From assembly GCF_024642085.1 (NCBI RefSeq), contig NZ_JAHEBV010000002.1, positions 1 to 64,000 of the forward strand: a stretch of 64,000 nt of DNA. The letters are read 5' to 3'. Of this stretch, positions 9,545-19,615 are shown piece by piece (position 1 is the first letter of the stretch; the number at the start of each line of letters is the position of its first letter). A program made the position numbers and the translations under genes. The notes under the pieces were generated by a model. The model saw only the letters and a list, made by a program, of their open reading frames with translations, searched no databases and had not been told where the DNA came from. The stretch comes from Novosphingobium sp. (lineage in GTDB: Bacteria > Pseudomonadota > Alphaproteobacteria > Sphingomonadales > Sphingomonadaceae).

Positions 9545-9910
9545 TCAGCGCGTCCACGGCTTCAATCGGCAACCCTCGCCTTCGCGGTAGGTGGCGGTAT
9601 CGCTGGCCAGAAGGGGAAAGCGGGCCGTCACGCTTTTAGCCGCGCTGTTTTCGCTCAGCATGATCAGTTGCATGCCGTCCTCAAAATCCTTGCGGCAATC
9701 CCCAAGACTACGGCCACCTTCGAACCGGCACGAACAGGCCACCCGCGCGCCATAAGCGGTGCCGACGCGGGCATAGCCGTTCAGGGGCTGCCAGAACCAC
9801 GCCAGCGCAGCAGCCAGGGCAAGCATGGCCAGCCACACGATTTGCCGGCGGCGGCGGGGACGACGGGGAGCGGCGGGGTTATCGGTTGCCATTGCTGGGC
9901 CTTTGGGCAA
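9545..9910 (-). CDS. Small membrane-anchored Cys-containing hypothetical protein
   Basis: 121 aa: Arg-rich N-terminus, one TM (IVWLAMLALAAALAWFWQPL), ectodomain ACSCRFEGGRSLGDCRKDFEDGM...EGEGCRLKPW. Divergent to the serine hydrolase. Start may be ATG at 9892. Confidence 0.65.
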   Translation of the reverse strand: MPKGPAMATDNPAAPRRPRRRRQIVWLAMLALAAALAWFWQPLNGYARVGTAYGARVACSCRFEGGRSLGDCRKDFEDGMQLIMLSENSAAKSVTARFPLLASDTATYREGEGCRLKPWTR

Positions 9911-9913
9911 GGG

Positions 9914-11077
9914 ATGCGCGCCATGGGATCGCGCCGCCTGCCCCTTATCCTGCCCTTGGCTCTCCTGCCAGCCCTGTTGGGCTGTTCAGGCGACAATGCA
10001 GCACCTGCGCTGCCGCCGTTGACCAGCGCCGCTCTGAGCGCGGTGGTGGACAAGCCCGGTGTAAATCGCGATGCGCTCGCCCGCAGTGTGGACCGACTGT
10101 TCGCGGCGCCCGACACAAGCGAAACTCGCGCCGTAGTGGTGATGAGGGACGGCCACATCGTGGCCGAACGTTATGCCCCCGGCTATCATGAGAATACGCG
10201 CTTCATATCCTGGTCGATGGCAAAATCGGTCACCGGGGTGATGATTGGCATGTTGGTATCCGACGGCCGCCTGCGACTGGACGAGACCGCCCCAGTCCCG
10301 GCTTGGCAACGCCCCGGCGATCCGCGCGGCGAGATTACACTGCGCCAGCTGTTGCAGATGAGGTCAGGCCTGCGCCACGTTGAGGCAGAGGGTGCGCCCT
10401 ACCTGACCGATACCGCGCGAATGCTGTTCATGGATGGGCGCGACGACACCGCCGCTTATGCGGAAGCACAACCGCTCGAGGCCGAACCAGGTGCCAAGTG
10501 GGAATATTCGACAGCTACCTCAATAATCCTGTCTGATCTTGCAGCCCGGTCGCTGACGACCAGCACCGATCCTGCCGAACGGCGCCGCGTGGTGCATGAT
10601 TACCTCCAAACGCGTATGTTCGAACCGATCGGCATGAAAAGCATGATTGCTGAATTCGACGCGGCAGGCACGTTACTGGGCGGCAGCCTGATGCACGGCA
10701 CCGCGCGCGACTGGGCCCGTTTTGGCGAGTTTTTGCGCAATCGCGGCGCGGTCAAGGGCGCACAACTGGTGCCAACTACCTGGATCGATTTCATGACCCG
10801 GCCCAGCCCGCGCAATCAGGGGTACGGCGCCCAGATCTGGCTTAACCGTCCGCAAGCTGGCGACGGCCACCTGGAATGGCCTGGCGCGCCTGCCTCGACC
10901 TTTTCGATGAACGGCCATCTGGGACAGTTTGTAGCGGTTGCGCCGACCAAAGGCGTGGTCGTGGTCCGCCTTGGCAAGACCGCCGAAGGTGCCCATGCTC
11001 CGGTGCGTAGTGCCATGGCGCAGATCATCCAGCTGTTTCCCCAGACTGCCGCACCGCAAAAGGACCCTGCCAAGTGA
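9914..11077 (+). CDS. Serine hydrolase (beta-lactamase class C / S12 family), predicted lipoprotein
   Basis: Lipobox-like [10 protein letters not shown], SxxK motif SMAKSVTG, downstream EYSTATS; the longer ORF from 8873 runs antisense over the prohibitin gene and is not credible. Confidence 0.88.
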   Translation: MRAMGSRRLPLILPLALLPALLGCSGDNAAPALPPLTSAALSAVVDKPGVNRDALARSVDRLFAAPDTSETRAVVVMRDGHIVAERYAPGYHENTRFISWSMAKSVTGVMIGMLVSDGRLRLDETAPVPAWQRPGDPRGEITLRQLLQMRSGLRHVEAEGAPYLTDTARMLFMDGRDDTAAYAEAQPLEAEPGAKWEYSTATSIILSDLAARSLTTSTDPAERRRVVHDYLQTRMFEPIGMKSMIAEFDAAGTLLGGSLMHGTARDWARFGEFLRNRGAVKGAQLVPTTWIDFMTRPSPRNQGYGAQIWLNRPQAGDGHLEWPGAPASTFSMNGHLGQFVAVAPTKGVVVVRLGKTAEGAHAPVRSAMAQIIQLFPQTAAPQKDPAK

Positions 11078-12054
11078 GCCAACATGAAGGTCAGTACAAA
11101 GCTGCCCCCCAACCTATTTATTCGCTGACCGGCAAACGTGTCTGGGTTGCGGGACACACTGGCATGGTGGGGTCTGCCATCGTCCGCCGGTTGGCTGATG
11201 AAAGGTGCGAAGTGCTTGTCGCCGATCGCGCTAGCCTAAACTTGACAGACCAACGCGCCGTCCTTGGCTGGATGCATAGTCATCGTCCTCAGGCCGTTTT
11301 TCTGGCAGCGGCAAAGGTCGGCGGAATCCTAGCTAATTCAACTTTCCCTGTCGATTTCCTTCGCGACAATCTGCTTATCGAAACCGCGATTTTAGCCGCG
11401 GCGGAATCAGTGGGCGTCGAAAAGCTGCTGTTTCTTGGCTCGTCATGCATCTATCCACGCGATGCCGCGCAGCCGATCCGTGAGGAAGCCTTGCTGACCG
11501 GGCCACTCGAGACGACAAACGAATGGTACGCCATCGCCAAGATTGCCGGGATAAAACTAGCCCAAGCATATCGTCAGCAATTCGGCTGCGACTTTATTAG
11601 CGCAATGCCGACCAATCTTTATGGCCCTGGAGACAATTACGATCCCGAGGGCGGTCATGTTATGCCGGCCCTGGTCCGCAAGGTACACGAAGCTAAATTG
11701 AATCAGAGCCCGGTGGAGATTTGGGGAAGCGGAACTGCGCTGCGCGAATTCCTGTACGTCGATGACTGCGCCGATGCCTGCATTCACTTGATGGAGCATT
11801 ACTCGGGCGCAGGGCACGTCAATGTCGGTGCCGGCAAGGATATCGCGATCATCGATTTGACGCAGGTTGTGATGGATGTGTTGGGCTATCACGCGACCAT
11901 CGTGACCGATCCGTCCCGGCCTGACGGCACACCGCGTAAACTGCTGGACGGGTCAAAGCTTGCCGCACTTGGCTGGGCGCCAAAAGTCGGCCTCAAGGAA
12001 GGAATCGCCCGCAGTTATTCGGCATTCCTGGCCGGAGAGGGCCGCAACGCGTGA
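11074..12054 (+). CDS. fcl: GDP-L-fucose synthase (NAD-dependent epimerase/reductase)
   Basis: [96 protein letters not shown]/Fcl family. GTG start overlaps the upstream stop. Confidence 0.94.
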   Translation: MSQHEGQYKAAPQPIYSLTGKRVWVAGHTGMVGSAIVRRLADERCEVLVADRASLNLTDQRAVLGWMHSHRPQAVFLAAAKVGGILANSTFPVDFLRDNLLIETAILAAAESVGVEKLLFLGSSCIYPRDAAQPIREEALLTGPLETTNEWYAIAKIAGIKLAQAYRQQFGCDFISAMPTNLYGPGDNYDPEGGHVMPALVRKVHEAKLNQSPVEIWGSGTALREFLYVDDCADACIHLMEHYSGAGHVNVGAGKDIAIIDLTQVVMDVLGYHATIVTDPSRPDGTPRKLLDGSKLAALGWAPKVGLKEGIARSYSAFLAGEGRNA

Positions 12055-12058
12055 GTTT

Positions 12059-12985
12059 TCAGGCGCTGCGCTGATGCGCGGCGAGCAGATCTTCGGCAGC
12101 AATCCCGGTTTCGTCGATCAGCCCTTCGGGATCGGGATGGATCAGGATCTCTATCCCGGGAAACTCGGCCAGCAGCTTGGCTTCGATCTCGTCCATCACG
12201 TGGTGGGCCTGACGCACGGTCATGTGCGGATCTACCGAGACATGGAACTGGACGAAATCTCGGTCGCCCGACGAACGCGTGCGCAGGTCGTGAAGGCCCT
12301 TGAGTTCAGGGTGGCGGGCGACGACTTCAAGAAAGCGCGCCTTCTTGGCATCATCCCATTCATGATCCATCAGCTGCTCGATCGCTGCTTGCGACGCGCC
12401 CCACGCACCCCAGCCCAGCCACGCGGCGATGCCAAGGCCGAACAGCGGATCAGCGCCGGCGATTCCCGCATACTGGTCCAGTGCCAGCGCCGCGATTACG
12501 GCTAGATTTAGAAGCAGGTCCGATTTGTAATGCAAGTGATCGGTGCTGATCGCGATACTGCCAGTCTGGCGGATAACGTAGCGCTGCCAAGCCAGCAGCG
12601 CGAGAGTTGCCGCCATGGCAATCAGCGAGACGATGATCCCGCCCTCTGCGCCTTCGGGGCGAGCTTCGCCAATCAATTGGCTGATCGCCCGCGCAGCCAG
12701 CGTCAATGCGGAGATCGAGATCAGCACGACCTGGAACATGGCTGCTAGTGCCTCTGCCTTGCCATGGCCGAACCGGTGGTTTTCGTCCGCAGGTTGGGCC
12801 GCTACCCACACCCCCGCCAGCGTCGCCAGGCTGGCAACCAGGTCGAGTACGGTGTCGGCCAGGCTACCAAGCATGGCGGTTGAACCCGTTGTCCACGCCG
12901 CCCAGACCTTCAACGCAACCAATAGCAGTGCGACAGAAATCGATGCCAGGGCAGCGCTGCGGTTAAGGCGTCCCGCGTCGGTCAT
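12059..12985 (-). CDS. Cation diffusion facilitator family transporter (FieF-like)
   Basis: 308 aa; GSTAMLGSLADTVLDLVASLATL, ENHRFGHGKAEALAAMFQ, cytoplasmic domain HPELKGLHDLRTRSSGDRDFVQFHVSVDP. Confidence 0.94.
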   Translation of the reverse strand: MTDAGRLNRSAALASISVALLLVALKVWAAWTTGSTAMLGSLADTVLDLVASLATLAGVWVAAQPADENHRFGHGKAEALAAMFQVVLISISALTLAARAISQLIGEARPEGAEGGIIVSLIAMAATLALLAWQRYVIRQTGSIAISTDHLHYKSDLLLNLAVIAALALDQYAGIAGADPLFGLGIAAWLGWGAWGASQAAIEQLMDHEWDDAKKARFLEVVARHPELKGLHDLRTRSSGDRDFVQFHVSVDPHMTVRQAHHVMDEIEAKLLAEFPGIEILIHPDPEGLIDETGIAAEDLLAAHQRSA

Positions 12986-13599
12986 GGGTAAAGCAGCGCG
13001 CTGGTCCAGCCGCCGTCCGCGCCCGCAACGAAGCGGCGCCGTTCGTGAAGACGAAAAGGCCGGTCCATCCAGAACTCAAACGCGGAGGGAGTCAGGCAAA
13101 ACCCTGTCCAGTGGGCGGGCCGCTGGATCTTGCCGACCAGGTTAGCAGCAGTAACCCGGGCAATCCTGGCCAAAAACTCGCCCCGTGAGGCCAGTGGACG
13201 CGACTGGTCGGACGCAATTGCGCCCAATTGCGAATCGCGGCTGCGGCTGGCGAAATAGGCGTCAGCCATGGCAGGATCGACTTCAGCCACAGTCCCTTCG
13301 ATGCGGATCTGGCGGCGCAGCGATTTCCAATGGAACAGCATCGCGGCCTGCGGGTTGGCGTGAAGTTCGTTGCCTTTGCGGCTTTGGCCATTGGTATAGA
13401 ACACGAACCCGCCCCGGCTGCCCAGGTGCGGCCCGTGGTCCTTCAGCAGCACCATCCGCACCGAAGGCGCCGCATCGGGCGTTGCTGTGGCCAAAGCCAC
13501 GGCATCAGGATCGTTGGGTTCACTGCTGCGGGCATCATTGTACCATGCGCTGAACAGCGCAAAAGGGTCTGATCCGGTAATCGCATCGGCATTGTCCAT
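12982..13599 (-). CDS. pdxH: Pyridoxamine 5'-phosphate oxidase
   Basis: DPFALFSAWYNDARSSEPNDPDAVALATATPDAAPSVRMVLLKDHG, FVFYTNGQSRKGNELHANPQAAMLFHWKSLRRQIRIEG. Confidence 0.95.
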   Translation of the reverse strand: MDNADAITGSDPFALFSAWYNDARSSEPNDPDAVALATATPDAAPSVRMVLLKDHGPHLGSRGGFVFYTNGQSRKGNELHANPQAAMLFHWKSLRRQIRIEGTVAEVDPAMADAYFASRSRDSQLGAIASDQSRPLASRGEFLARIARVTAANLVGKIQRPAHWTGFCLTPSAFEFWMDRPFRLHERRRFVAGADGGWTSALLYP

Positions 13600-13698
13600 A
13601 GCCTTCGCATAGCGGCGCAAACCGGGCTAGAAAAGCGCGACCGTCTCGCAATAAGCGAATGGCGGCTTGCCGGATCGGGTGCGGACACTTAGCTAGCC

Positions 13699-14655
13699 TT
13701 GATGGCCGATCCCTATTCGATCCTGGGCGTAGCCCGCAGTGCGACCGAGAAAGACATCAAGTCTGCCTATCGCAAGCTGGCAAAAGAGCTCCACCCCGAT
13801 CGCAATACCGATAACCCAAAGGCTGCTGAACGCTTTGGCGAAATCACGCGCGCCTATGATCTGTTGTCCGACAAGGACAAGCGGGCCCGCTTTGATCGCG
13901 GCGAAATCGACATCGACGGCAATCCCAGCATGCCTTTCGGATACGGCGGCGGCGCAGGACAGGGTGGCGGATTCGCCGGCGCCGGACAGCGCGGATTTCG
14001 CGCCGATGGGTTTGAGGGAATGACCGGTGAGGGGATCGACCTGGGCGATATTTTCGATGGCCTGTTCGGTGGACGAGGCGGCATGGGTGGCGGGTTTGGC
14101 GGGTCGCAGCCCGGTGGCCGCCGCGGTCCAGCACCAAAGGGTGCTTCGGTGCAATACAAGCTGGGCGTGCCGCTGACCGATGTGGCATTGCTCCACACCC
14201 AGCGCATAACCCTGTCGGACGGTAAAACCATTGACCTGAAGCTGCCGCCCGGGATCGAGGACGGCATGCAAATGCGGCTGACCGGTAAGGGCCAGGCCGG
14301 TCCCGGCGGGAGCGGCGATGCCCTGGTGACGATCCAGTTCCAGCCCCACCCTTTTTTCCGGCGCGATGGGGACAACCTGCGGATCGACTTGCCGATCAGC
14401 CTGGACGAGGCGGTGAGCGGGGCAAAGGTGCGCGTGCCCACTGCTGAAGGTGCGGTGATGCTCACCGTGGCCCCCGGCTCCAGTTCCGGCAAGACGCTGC
14501 GCCTAAAGGGCAAAGGGTTCACCCGCAAGGACGGTACCCGGGGCGATCAGCTCATAACGCTGGAAGTGCAGCTACCCGAACAGGACGAGGATCTCGTCCG
14601 CCGGCTTGATGGTTGGCGTGATCCGCGCAACCTGCGTGCGCGCCTGGGCGTCTGA
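13699..14655 (+). CDS. DnaJ C-terminal domain-containing chaperone (CbpA-like)
   Basis: DPYSILGVARSATEKDIKSAYRKLAKELHPDRNTDNPKAAERF J-domain with HPD, G/F-rich linker, DnaJ C-terminal region. Confidence 0.93.
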   Translation: MMADPYSILGVARSATEKDIKSAYRKLAKELHPDRNTDNPKAAERFGEITRAYDLLSDKDKRARFDRGEIDIDGNPSMPFGYGGGAGQGGGFAGAGQRGFRADGFEGMTGEGIDLGDIFDGLFGGRGGMGGGFGGSQPGGRRGPAPKGASVQYKLGVPLTDVALLHTQRITLSDGKTIDLKLPPGIEDGMQMRLTGKGQAGPGGSGDALVTIQFQPHPFFRRDGDNLRIDLPISLDEAVSGAKVRVPTAEGAVMLTVAPGSSSGKTLRLKGKGFTRKDGTRGDQLITLEVQLPEQDEDLVRRLDGWRDPRNLRARLGV

Positions 14656-14673
14656 GGGGCGGGCTGCGCGCTG

Positions 14674-15723
14674 ATGGAAGAGCGTCCGCTGGTTGATGGC
14701 AACCTGCCCCCCCTAACCCCGCCCGACCTTTCCCCCGAAGCTCGCCGCAAGCGCGCGTTGCGTCTGCGCGCTGGGCTGCAGGAAACACTTGACGAACACG
14801 TCGGACCACAAGGCAAGTTCTGGGAGACGCGGTTCTTCAAGGTATTTAACCGGGTCTGGACCGGAGCCTATCACGACGGGTTCATCCATGCGGGCAACCT
14901 GGCCTATATGGCGATCCTGGCGCTGTTTCCCTTTTTCATAACTGTCGGCGCCGGATTTTCGCTGATCGGCGAGCAATCGCAGCGTGAAGAATCGGTTCAC
15001 GCCTTTCTTCTGGGTTTGCCTCCAGTGGTGGCGAACGCGCTTGAACCGGTCGCGCAGGACGTGGTGGCAGCCCGCAGCGGCTGGCTTTTATGGGCGGGTG
15101 CCATCGTCGGACTGTGGACTGTGGGCAGCCTGATCGAAACGATCCGCGACATCCTGCGCCGTGCCTATGGGACTCAGTCAATGCACGCATTTTGGCGCTA
15201 TCGCCTGTCATCGACAGGTGTGATCATTGTCGCCGTAATTGCCATGGTCTTTGCCCTGTTGGTGCAGGTGGCCATTGGCGCTGCACAGCAGGTCATCGAA
15301 CATTCGCTGCCCCGACTGGGCGGCTGGATCGGCACTCTGACTACGTCGCGGCTCGTTCCCGCGGCGATCATCTATCTGTCTCTGTGGCTACTGTTCCTGA
15401 CGCTGACACCCACCGCCTATCGCGGCAAAGCCTATCCCAAGTGGCCCGGCGCGTTGCTGGTTACAGTGTGGTGGGTTGCTGTCACCATGGCCCTGCCTGC
15501 CGTTCTGCAACGCTTTTTCACATACGATTTGACTTACGGCAGCTTGGCCGGCGTGATGATCGCACTTTTCTTTTTCTGGCTGGTCGGCCTAGGAATGGTC
15601 ATGGGCGCCGAACTGAACGCAGCGCTGACCGAAAGCCCCGAGGAACGGGATGCAATCGGGCAGAAGGATAACCGCCAACGCGCCACTGGCGCCGCGCCGG
15701 GACGACACGGACCGCAAGGATAG
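14674..15723 (+). CDS. YihY/virulence factor BrkB family membrane protein
   Basis: AYHDGFIHAGNLAYMAILALFPFFITVGAGFSLIG...FTYDLTYGSLAGVMIALFFFWLVGLGMVMGAELNAAL is characteristic of YihY/BrkB. Confidence 0.93.
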   Translation: MEERPLVDGNLPPLTPPDLSPEARRKRALRLRAGLQETLDEHVGPQGKFWETRFFKVFNRVWTGAYHDGFIHAGNLAYMAILALFPFFITVGAGFSLIGEQSQREESVHAFLLGLPPVVANALEPVAQDVVAARSGWLLWAGAIVGLWTVGSLIETIRDILRRAYGTQSMHAFWRYRLSSTGVIIVAVIAMVFALLVQVAIGAAQQVIEHSLPRLGGWIGTLTTSRLVPAAIIYLSLWLLFLTLTPTAYRGKAYPKWPGALLVTVWWVAVTMALPAVLQRFFTYDLTYGSLAGVMIALFFFWLVGLGMVMGAELNAALTESPEERDAIGQKDNRQRATGAAPGRHGPQG

Positions 15724-15727
15724 ACGC

Positions 15728-16555
15728 ATGACCGGACTGATGCAGGGCAAACGGGGGCTGATAATGGGCCTCGCCAATGACAAGTCACTGGCCTGGGGAA
15801 TTGCCCAGAAGCTACACCAACAGGGCGCAGAACTGGCCATATCCTATCAGGGCGAGGTAATGGAAAAGCGAGTGCGCCCGCTGGCTGAGCAGCTGGGCTG
15901 CGATTTTCTGATAGACTGCGACGTGTCGACCGAAGCAGAGCTGGACAAGGCTTTCGCCGCACTGGCCGCGCGCTGGCCCAGCATCGATTTCGTGGTCCAC
16001 GCGATCGGCTATACCAACAAGGAAGCGCTGCGCGGCCACTATGCCGATGTCGGCCTCGACGATTTCCTGATGACCATGAATATCTCAGTGTTCAGCTTTA
16101 CCGCAGTGGCGCGCCGCGCGGCGGCGATGATGCCGGCCTTCGATCCCGAAACTGGCAGCGGCGGCGGCGCGATGCTGACGCTGTCATATTACGGCGCGGA
16201 AAAGGTAGTGCCCCACTACAATGTAATGGGCGTGGCCAAGGCGGCGCTTGAAACCAGTGTGAAATACCTGGCCAACGATTTTGGACCACAGGGAATCCGG
16301 GTCAATTCGATTTCGGCAGGACCCATCAAGACTCTTGCAGCCAGCGGGATCGGCGATTTCCGGTACATTCTGAAATGGAACGAATACAATGCGCCGCTGC
16401 GGCGCAATGTCACTATCGCCGATGTTGGCGGAGCAGCGGTTTACCTGCTGTCCGATCTGGCCTCGGGTGTGACGGGCGAAAACCACCACGTCGATGCAGG
16501 CTACCACACCATCGGCATGAAGCAGGAAGACGCGCCCGACATCGCGCTGGGATAG
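15728..16555 (+). CDS. fabI: Enoyl-[acyl-carrier-protein] reductase FabI
   Basis: MTGLMQGKRGLIMGLANDKSLAWGIAQ, FVVHAIGYTNKEALRGHYADV, LTLSYYGAEKVVPHYNVMGVAKAALE, SAGPIKTLAASGI. Confidence 0.97.
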   Translation: MTGLMQGKRGLIMGLANDKSLAWGIAQKLHQQGAELAISYQGEVMEKRVRPLAEQLGCDFLIDCDVSTEAELDKAFAALAARWPSIDFVVHAIGYTNKEALRGHYADVGLDDFLMTMNISVFSFTAVARRAAAMMPAFDPETGSGGGAMLTLSYYGAEKVVPHYNVMGVAKAALETSVKYLANDFGPQGIRVNSISAGPIKTLAASGIGDFRYILKWNEYNAPLRRNVTIADVGGAAVYLLSDLASGVTGENHHVDAGYHTIGMKQEDAPDIALG

Positions 16556-16561
16556 ACCGGA

Positions 16562-17110
16562 TTACGGTTTGGGCGGAGCTTTCTTGGCGGCCTCAGCCTC
16601 TTCCAGCGCTTGCTGACGGGCGAGATAGTCCTTTTCCGCCTGCTCAACGCGCCTTTGCGTTTCGGCCGCGTCGGCATCGATGGTGGCCAGACGTTTGGCG
16701 CGTTCGGCTGCGATCAGCTCTGCCATCTTGACGTCGGAACCGGTCGCCTTTTCCTTGTAGGCGTCGTTGATCAACTTGCTAGTGCAGCCGGTAAATCCGC
16801 CAGGTCCGACCGGCGAACAGCTTTGCGTACCGCCGCGCCCGACGGTTTCGTAGGCAAGCACCTTGTTCGTCCATGCCTCGTTCTGTGGTGAGGTTGATTC
16901 GCGAAGGATCGTTGGGATACGGTATCGTTCGCTCTCCGCCTTGCGCGCACAGACCACGATCTCGTCCCCTTGGCCTGCCGGACATTCATCATCGCCGTAA
17001 ACGATCAACTGGTTGACCTTGGGTTCGGCCGCTTGCTGCGCGGCGGCAGGCGCGGACAAGCCGGCAAAGGCAGTCACCAGGGCAAGTCCGGTCAGGCTGT
17101 GGCGGATCAC
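16562..17110 (-). CDS. Hypothetical secreted/periplasmic protein
   Basis: GTG at 17110 preceded by AAGGAG; signal peptide VIRHSLTGLALVTAFAGLSAPAAAQQ; DDECPAGQGDEIVVCARKAESERYRIP, charged C-terminal coiled coil. Confidence 0.75.
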   Translation of the reverse strand: MIRHSLTGLALVTAFAGLSAPAAAQQAAEPKVNQLIVYGDDECPAGQGDEIVVCARKAESERYRIPTILRESTSPQNEAWTNKVLAYETVGRGGTQSCSPVGPGGFTGCTSKLINDAYKEKATGSDVKMAELIAAERAKRLATIDADAAETQRRVEQAEKDYLARQQALEEAEAAKKAPPKP

Positions 17111-17211
17111 GGGGTCTACTCCTTCAATCGCGGCGATACGGCTATCCATATAGGGCGCCCACGCGGTGAATAACAGATGAAGCAATGCCGCGTTCACGCG
17201 GCACCATCACA

Positions 17212-17727
17212 TCAGATCCGTTCGGCCAGCTTGATCGCCGCGCGGCATCCCAGCCGGATGGCGCCCGACAGCAAAGGGAAGCCGGGAGCGCGCTCAGCCC
17301 CGGCAGCCAAGGCGGTTTCGCGGTGCTCACGTTCGTCGGCGCGAAACTCCTCGATCAGAGCGGCCAGTTCAGGATCGTCATCACCCAGCTGTTCAAGCTG
17401 CTCGGTGTAGTGCCGGTCGATCTCCTCTTCGACAGCTGCGGTGCAGGCCATGGCCGCTTCCGGTGATATCAGTGCGGTCGCAGCGCCCAATGCAAAGCCC
17501 GCCACGTCCCAGAATGGTTGCAATATGGTGGGCCGGACCCCGCGTTCTGCGATCAGCGCGTCAAACTTGGCACGGTGACCGGCTTCCTGTTCGGCCATGT
17601 GGCGCACGGTCGCAGCATGGGGCGCCCGATCACCCATCACTGCCAACTGACCGGCATAGATTCGCGTGGCGCCATACTCGCCCGCCTGATCGACGCGGAG
17701 CATCCGCTCGGATTGAACGCGGTTCAT
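17212..17727 (-). CDS. coq7: Demethoxyubiquinone hydroxylase family protein (COQ7)
   Basis: MLRVDQAGEYGATRIYAGQLAVM, HMAEQEAGHRAKFDALI, EEEIDRHYTEQL, DEREHRETA: di-iron COQ7 motifs. Confidence 0.95.
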   Translation of the reverse strand: MNRVQSERMLRVDQAGEYGATRIYAGQLAVMGDRAPHAATVRHMAEQEAGHRAKFDALIAERGVRPTILQPFWDVAGFALGAATALISPEAAMACTAAVEEEIDRHYTEQLEQLGDDDPELAALIEEFRADEREHRETALAAGAERAPGFPLLSGAIRLGCRAAIKLAERI

Positions 17728-18215
17728 GGCTGTGATCCCTGCGAACGGCGCAGCAGCCCAAAAATCAGCAGCGCCGCGATGGTTGAAATAAGAAAGTTGA
17801 ACCCGGCCAGACTGATCCCCAGCACTTCCCACTGAACCTGGTCGCAGCGCACGATCGGCGCGTTGAGAATGGCTTTCAGCGGGTCGCCAGTCCCATCCAG
17901 CGGACTTGCGGTGCAAGTCGTTATACCCTCCCACCATCCATATTCGACCCCGGCATGAAAAGCTCCAATCGCGCCAGAAATCAGGATGGCAAATGCCGCA
18001 AGTGCCACCAGCAGCCGCGCCTGACCGCGCAACACATAAGCCAGGATGCCCAGCGCAACGGCAACAAAATGCGGATAGCGCTGCCACCAGCACATCTCGC
18101 AGGGGTATAGATCAAACCCGATCTCGCCAAGATAGGCGCCGCCCAGCAAGGCCGCTGGCACCGCCAACGCCAAAAGGCGCGCCCAGATCCACGCCGTTGC
18201 CCCGCGTGACAGCAT
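17724..18215 (-). CDS. dsbB: Disulfide bond formation protein B
   Basis: YLGEIGFDLYPCEMCWWQRYPH with CxxC, four TMs; ATGA overlap with coq7. Confidence 0.9.
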   Translation of the reverse strand: MLSRGATAWIWARLLALAVPAALLGGAYLGEIGFDLYPCEMCWWQRYPHFVAVALGILAYVLRGQARLLVALAAFAILISGAIGAFHAGVEYGWWEGITTCTASPLDGTGDPLKAILNAPIVRCDQVQWEVLGISLAGFNFLISTIAALLIFGLLRRSQGSQP

Positions 18216-19552
18216 TACTTGCCCTTGGCGGCCAGAGCGACGCCGCCAGTGCGGCGCAGGGTTTCCATCGCGTAATAAAGCTGAAAATCCTTGATGCCTT
18301 TGGCCTTCAGCTCTTCTGCTGTCTGCTTGAAGCGCGGATCGATCTGGCGATCGGCCTCAAGCTTCTTGTCGTCCATGCTGATCTCGTTGACCAAGTGGCG
18401 GCGCAGGTCGCTTTCGCGCAAAGCCAGATCATTGCGGCGCTGGGCATCGGGATCGGACAGCTGCGGGACACGGATATCAGGGTCGATCCCGCCTTCCTGC
18501 ACCGACCGGCCCGACGGTGTGAAATAGCGCGCAGTGGTAAGCTTGACTGCGTGGCTGCGATCGAGCTCGAACAGCGACTGGACGCTGCCTTTGCCAAAGC
18601 TGCGTTCGCCCATAATTACCGCGCGGTGCTGGTCCTGCAGCGCGCCTGCAACGATTTCCGAAGCCGAGGCCGAACCGGCGTCGATCAACACAACCAGTGG
18701 CAAGCCTTTTGCTGCATCGCCCGGATAAACGCTTTCAGCCTTGTAGAATTCGTTATCCTGCGGGTTGCGGCCGCGCTGCGACACGATATCGCCTTTGGTC
18801 AGGAACAGGTCGGACAATGCCACCGCTTCGTCCAGCGCGCCGCCCGGATTGGACCTAAGATCGAGCACAAGGCCTGACAGTTTGCCGGCGCTTTGCTTGC
18901 GTAGCTCGGCAATAGCGCGATTGACGTTTACGCCGACATCGCGCGAAAACTCATTCACGCTGATAACGCCAACGTCTTTTTCCAGCTTCCAGGTAACCGG
19001 CTCCAGCGTGATTACGCCGCGCGTTACAGTAACATCAAACGGCTGTTCGCGGCCTGCGCGAAAGATCGTCAGGCGGATTTTGGAGCCCGCTTCGCCGCGC
19101 ATCTTGGCCACGGCATCGTCAAGATCACCGCCATAGATCAGCTTGCCATCAAGGTGCGTAATATAATCGCCCGCCTTGACTCCCGATGCTTCGGCCGGGC
19201 TGCCGCGCATCGGCGAAACCACCTTGACCGCACCATCGTCCATTTCAACCGACAGCCCAAGGCCCGAATATTTGCCGTCGATCATCGTGGTCAGCCGGGT
19301 CAGCGTCGCGCCTTCAAGATATGTTGAATGCGGATCGAGTGATGCCAGCATCCCGTCAATTGCCCCGTTGATCAATTTGTCATCATCGACCTGCTCAACA
19401 TATTGAGATTTGACCATCTGATAGACCGACAAAAGCCGCCCGAACTCGGGCCCAGCGCGACCGTCAACTGCGGCAAGACCTGCAGTAGTTGCCGGAATCA
19501 GGGCAACGGCGGTAACCAGCAAGCTGGCGCGAAGCAGAGGTGCGAACTTCAT
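18215..19552 (-). CDS. ctpA: S41 family carboxy-terminal processing peptidase
   Basis: PDZ plus GLVLDLRSNPGGALDEAVALSDLFL and DAGSASASEIVAGALQDQHRAVIMGERSFGKGSVQ catalytic motif. Confidence 0.95.
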   Translation of the reverse strand: MKFAPLLRASLLVTAVALIPATTAGLAAVDGRAGPEFGRLLSVYQMVKSQYVEQVDDDKLINGAIDGMLASLDPHSTYLEGATLTRLTTMIDGKYSGLGLSVEMDDGAVKVVSPMRGSPAEASGVKAGDYITHLDGKLIYGGDLDDAVAKMRGEAGSKIRLTIFRAGREQPFDVTVTRGVITLEPVTWKLEKDVGVISVNEFSRDVGVNVNRAIAELRKQSAGKLSGLVLDLRSNPGGALDEAVALSDLFLTKGDIVSQRGRNPQDNEFYKAESVYPGDAAKGLPLVVLIDAGSASASEIVAGALQDQHRAVIMGERSFGKGSVQSLFELDRSHAVKLTTARYFTPSGRSVQEGGIDPDIRVPQLSDPDAQRRNDLALRESDLRRHLVNEISMDDKKLEADRQIDPRFKQTAEELKAKGIKDFQLYYAMETLRRTGGVALAAKGK

Positions 19553-19615
19553 CGGTGCGGCCTTTCGTATCGAGTGGCTGCTTTATAGACGGCCAAGCCT
19601 TAACGCCAGATAGCC

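Noticed and set aside
8873-9913. Extended 5' part of the 734-aa ORF 8873..11077
   Set aside because: Runs antisense through the prohibitin gene and the small Cys-rich ORF; the real serine hydrolase begins at 9914 with a signal/lipobox.
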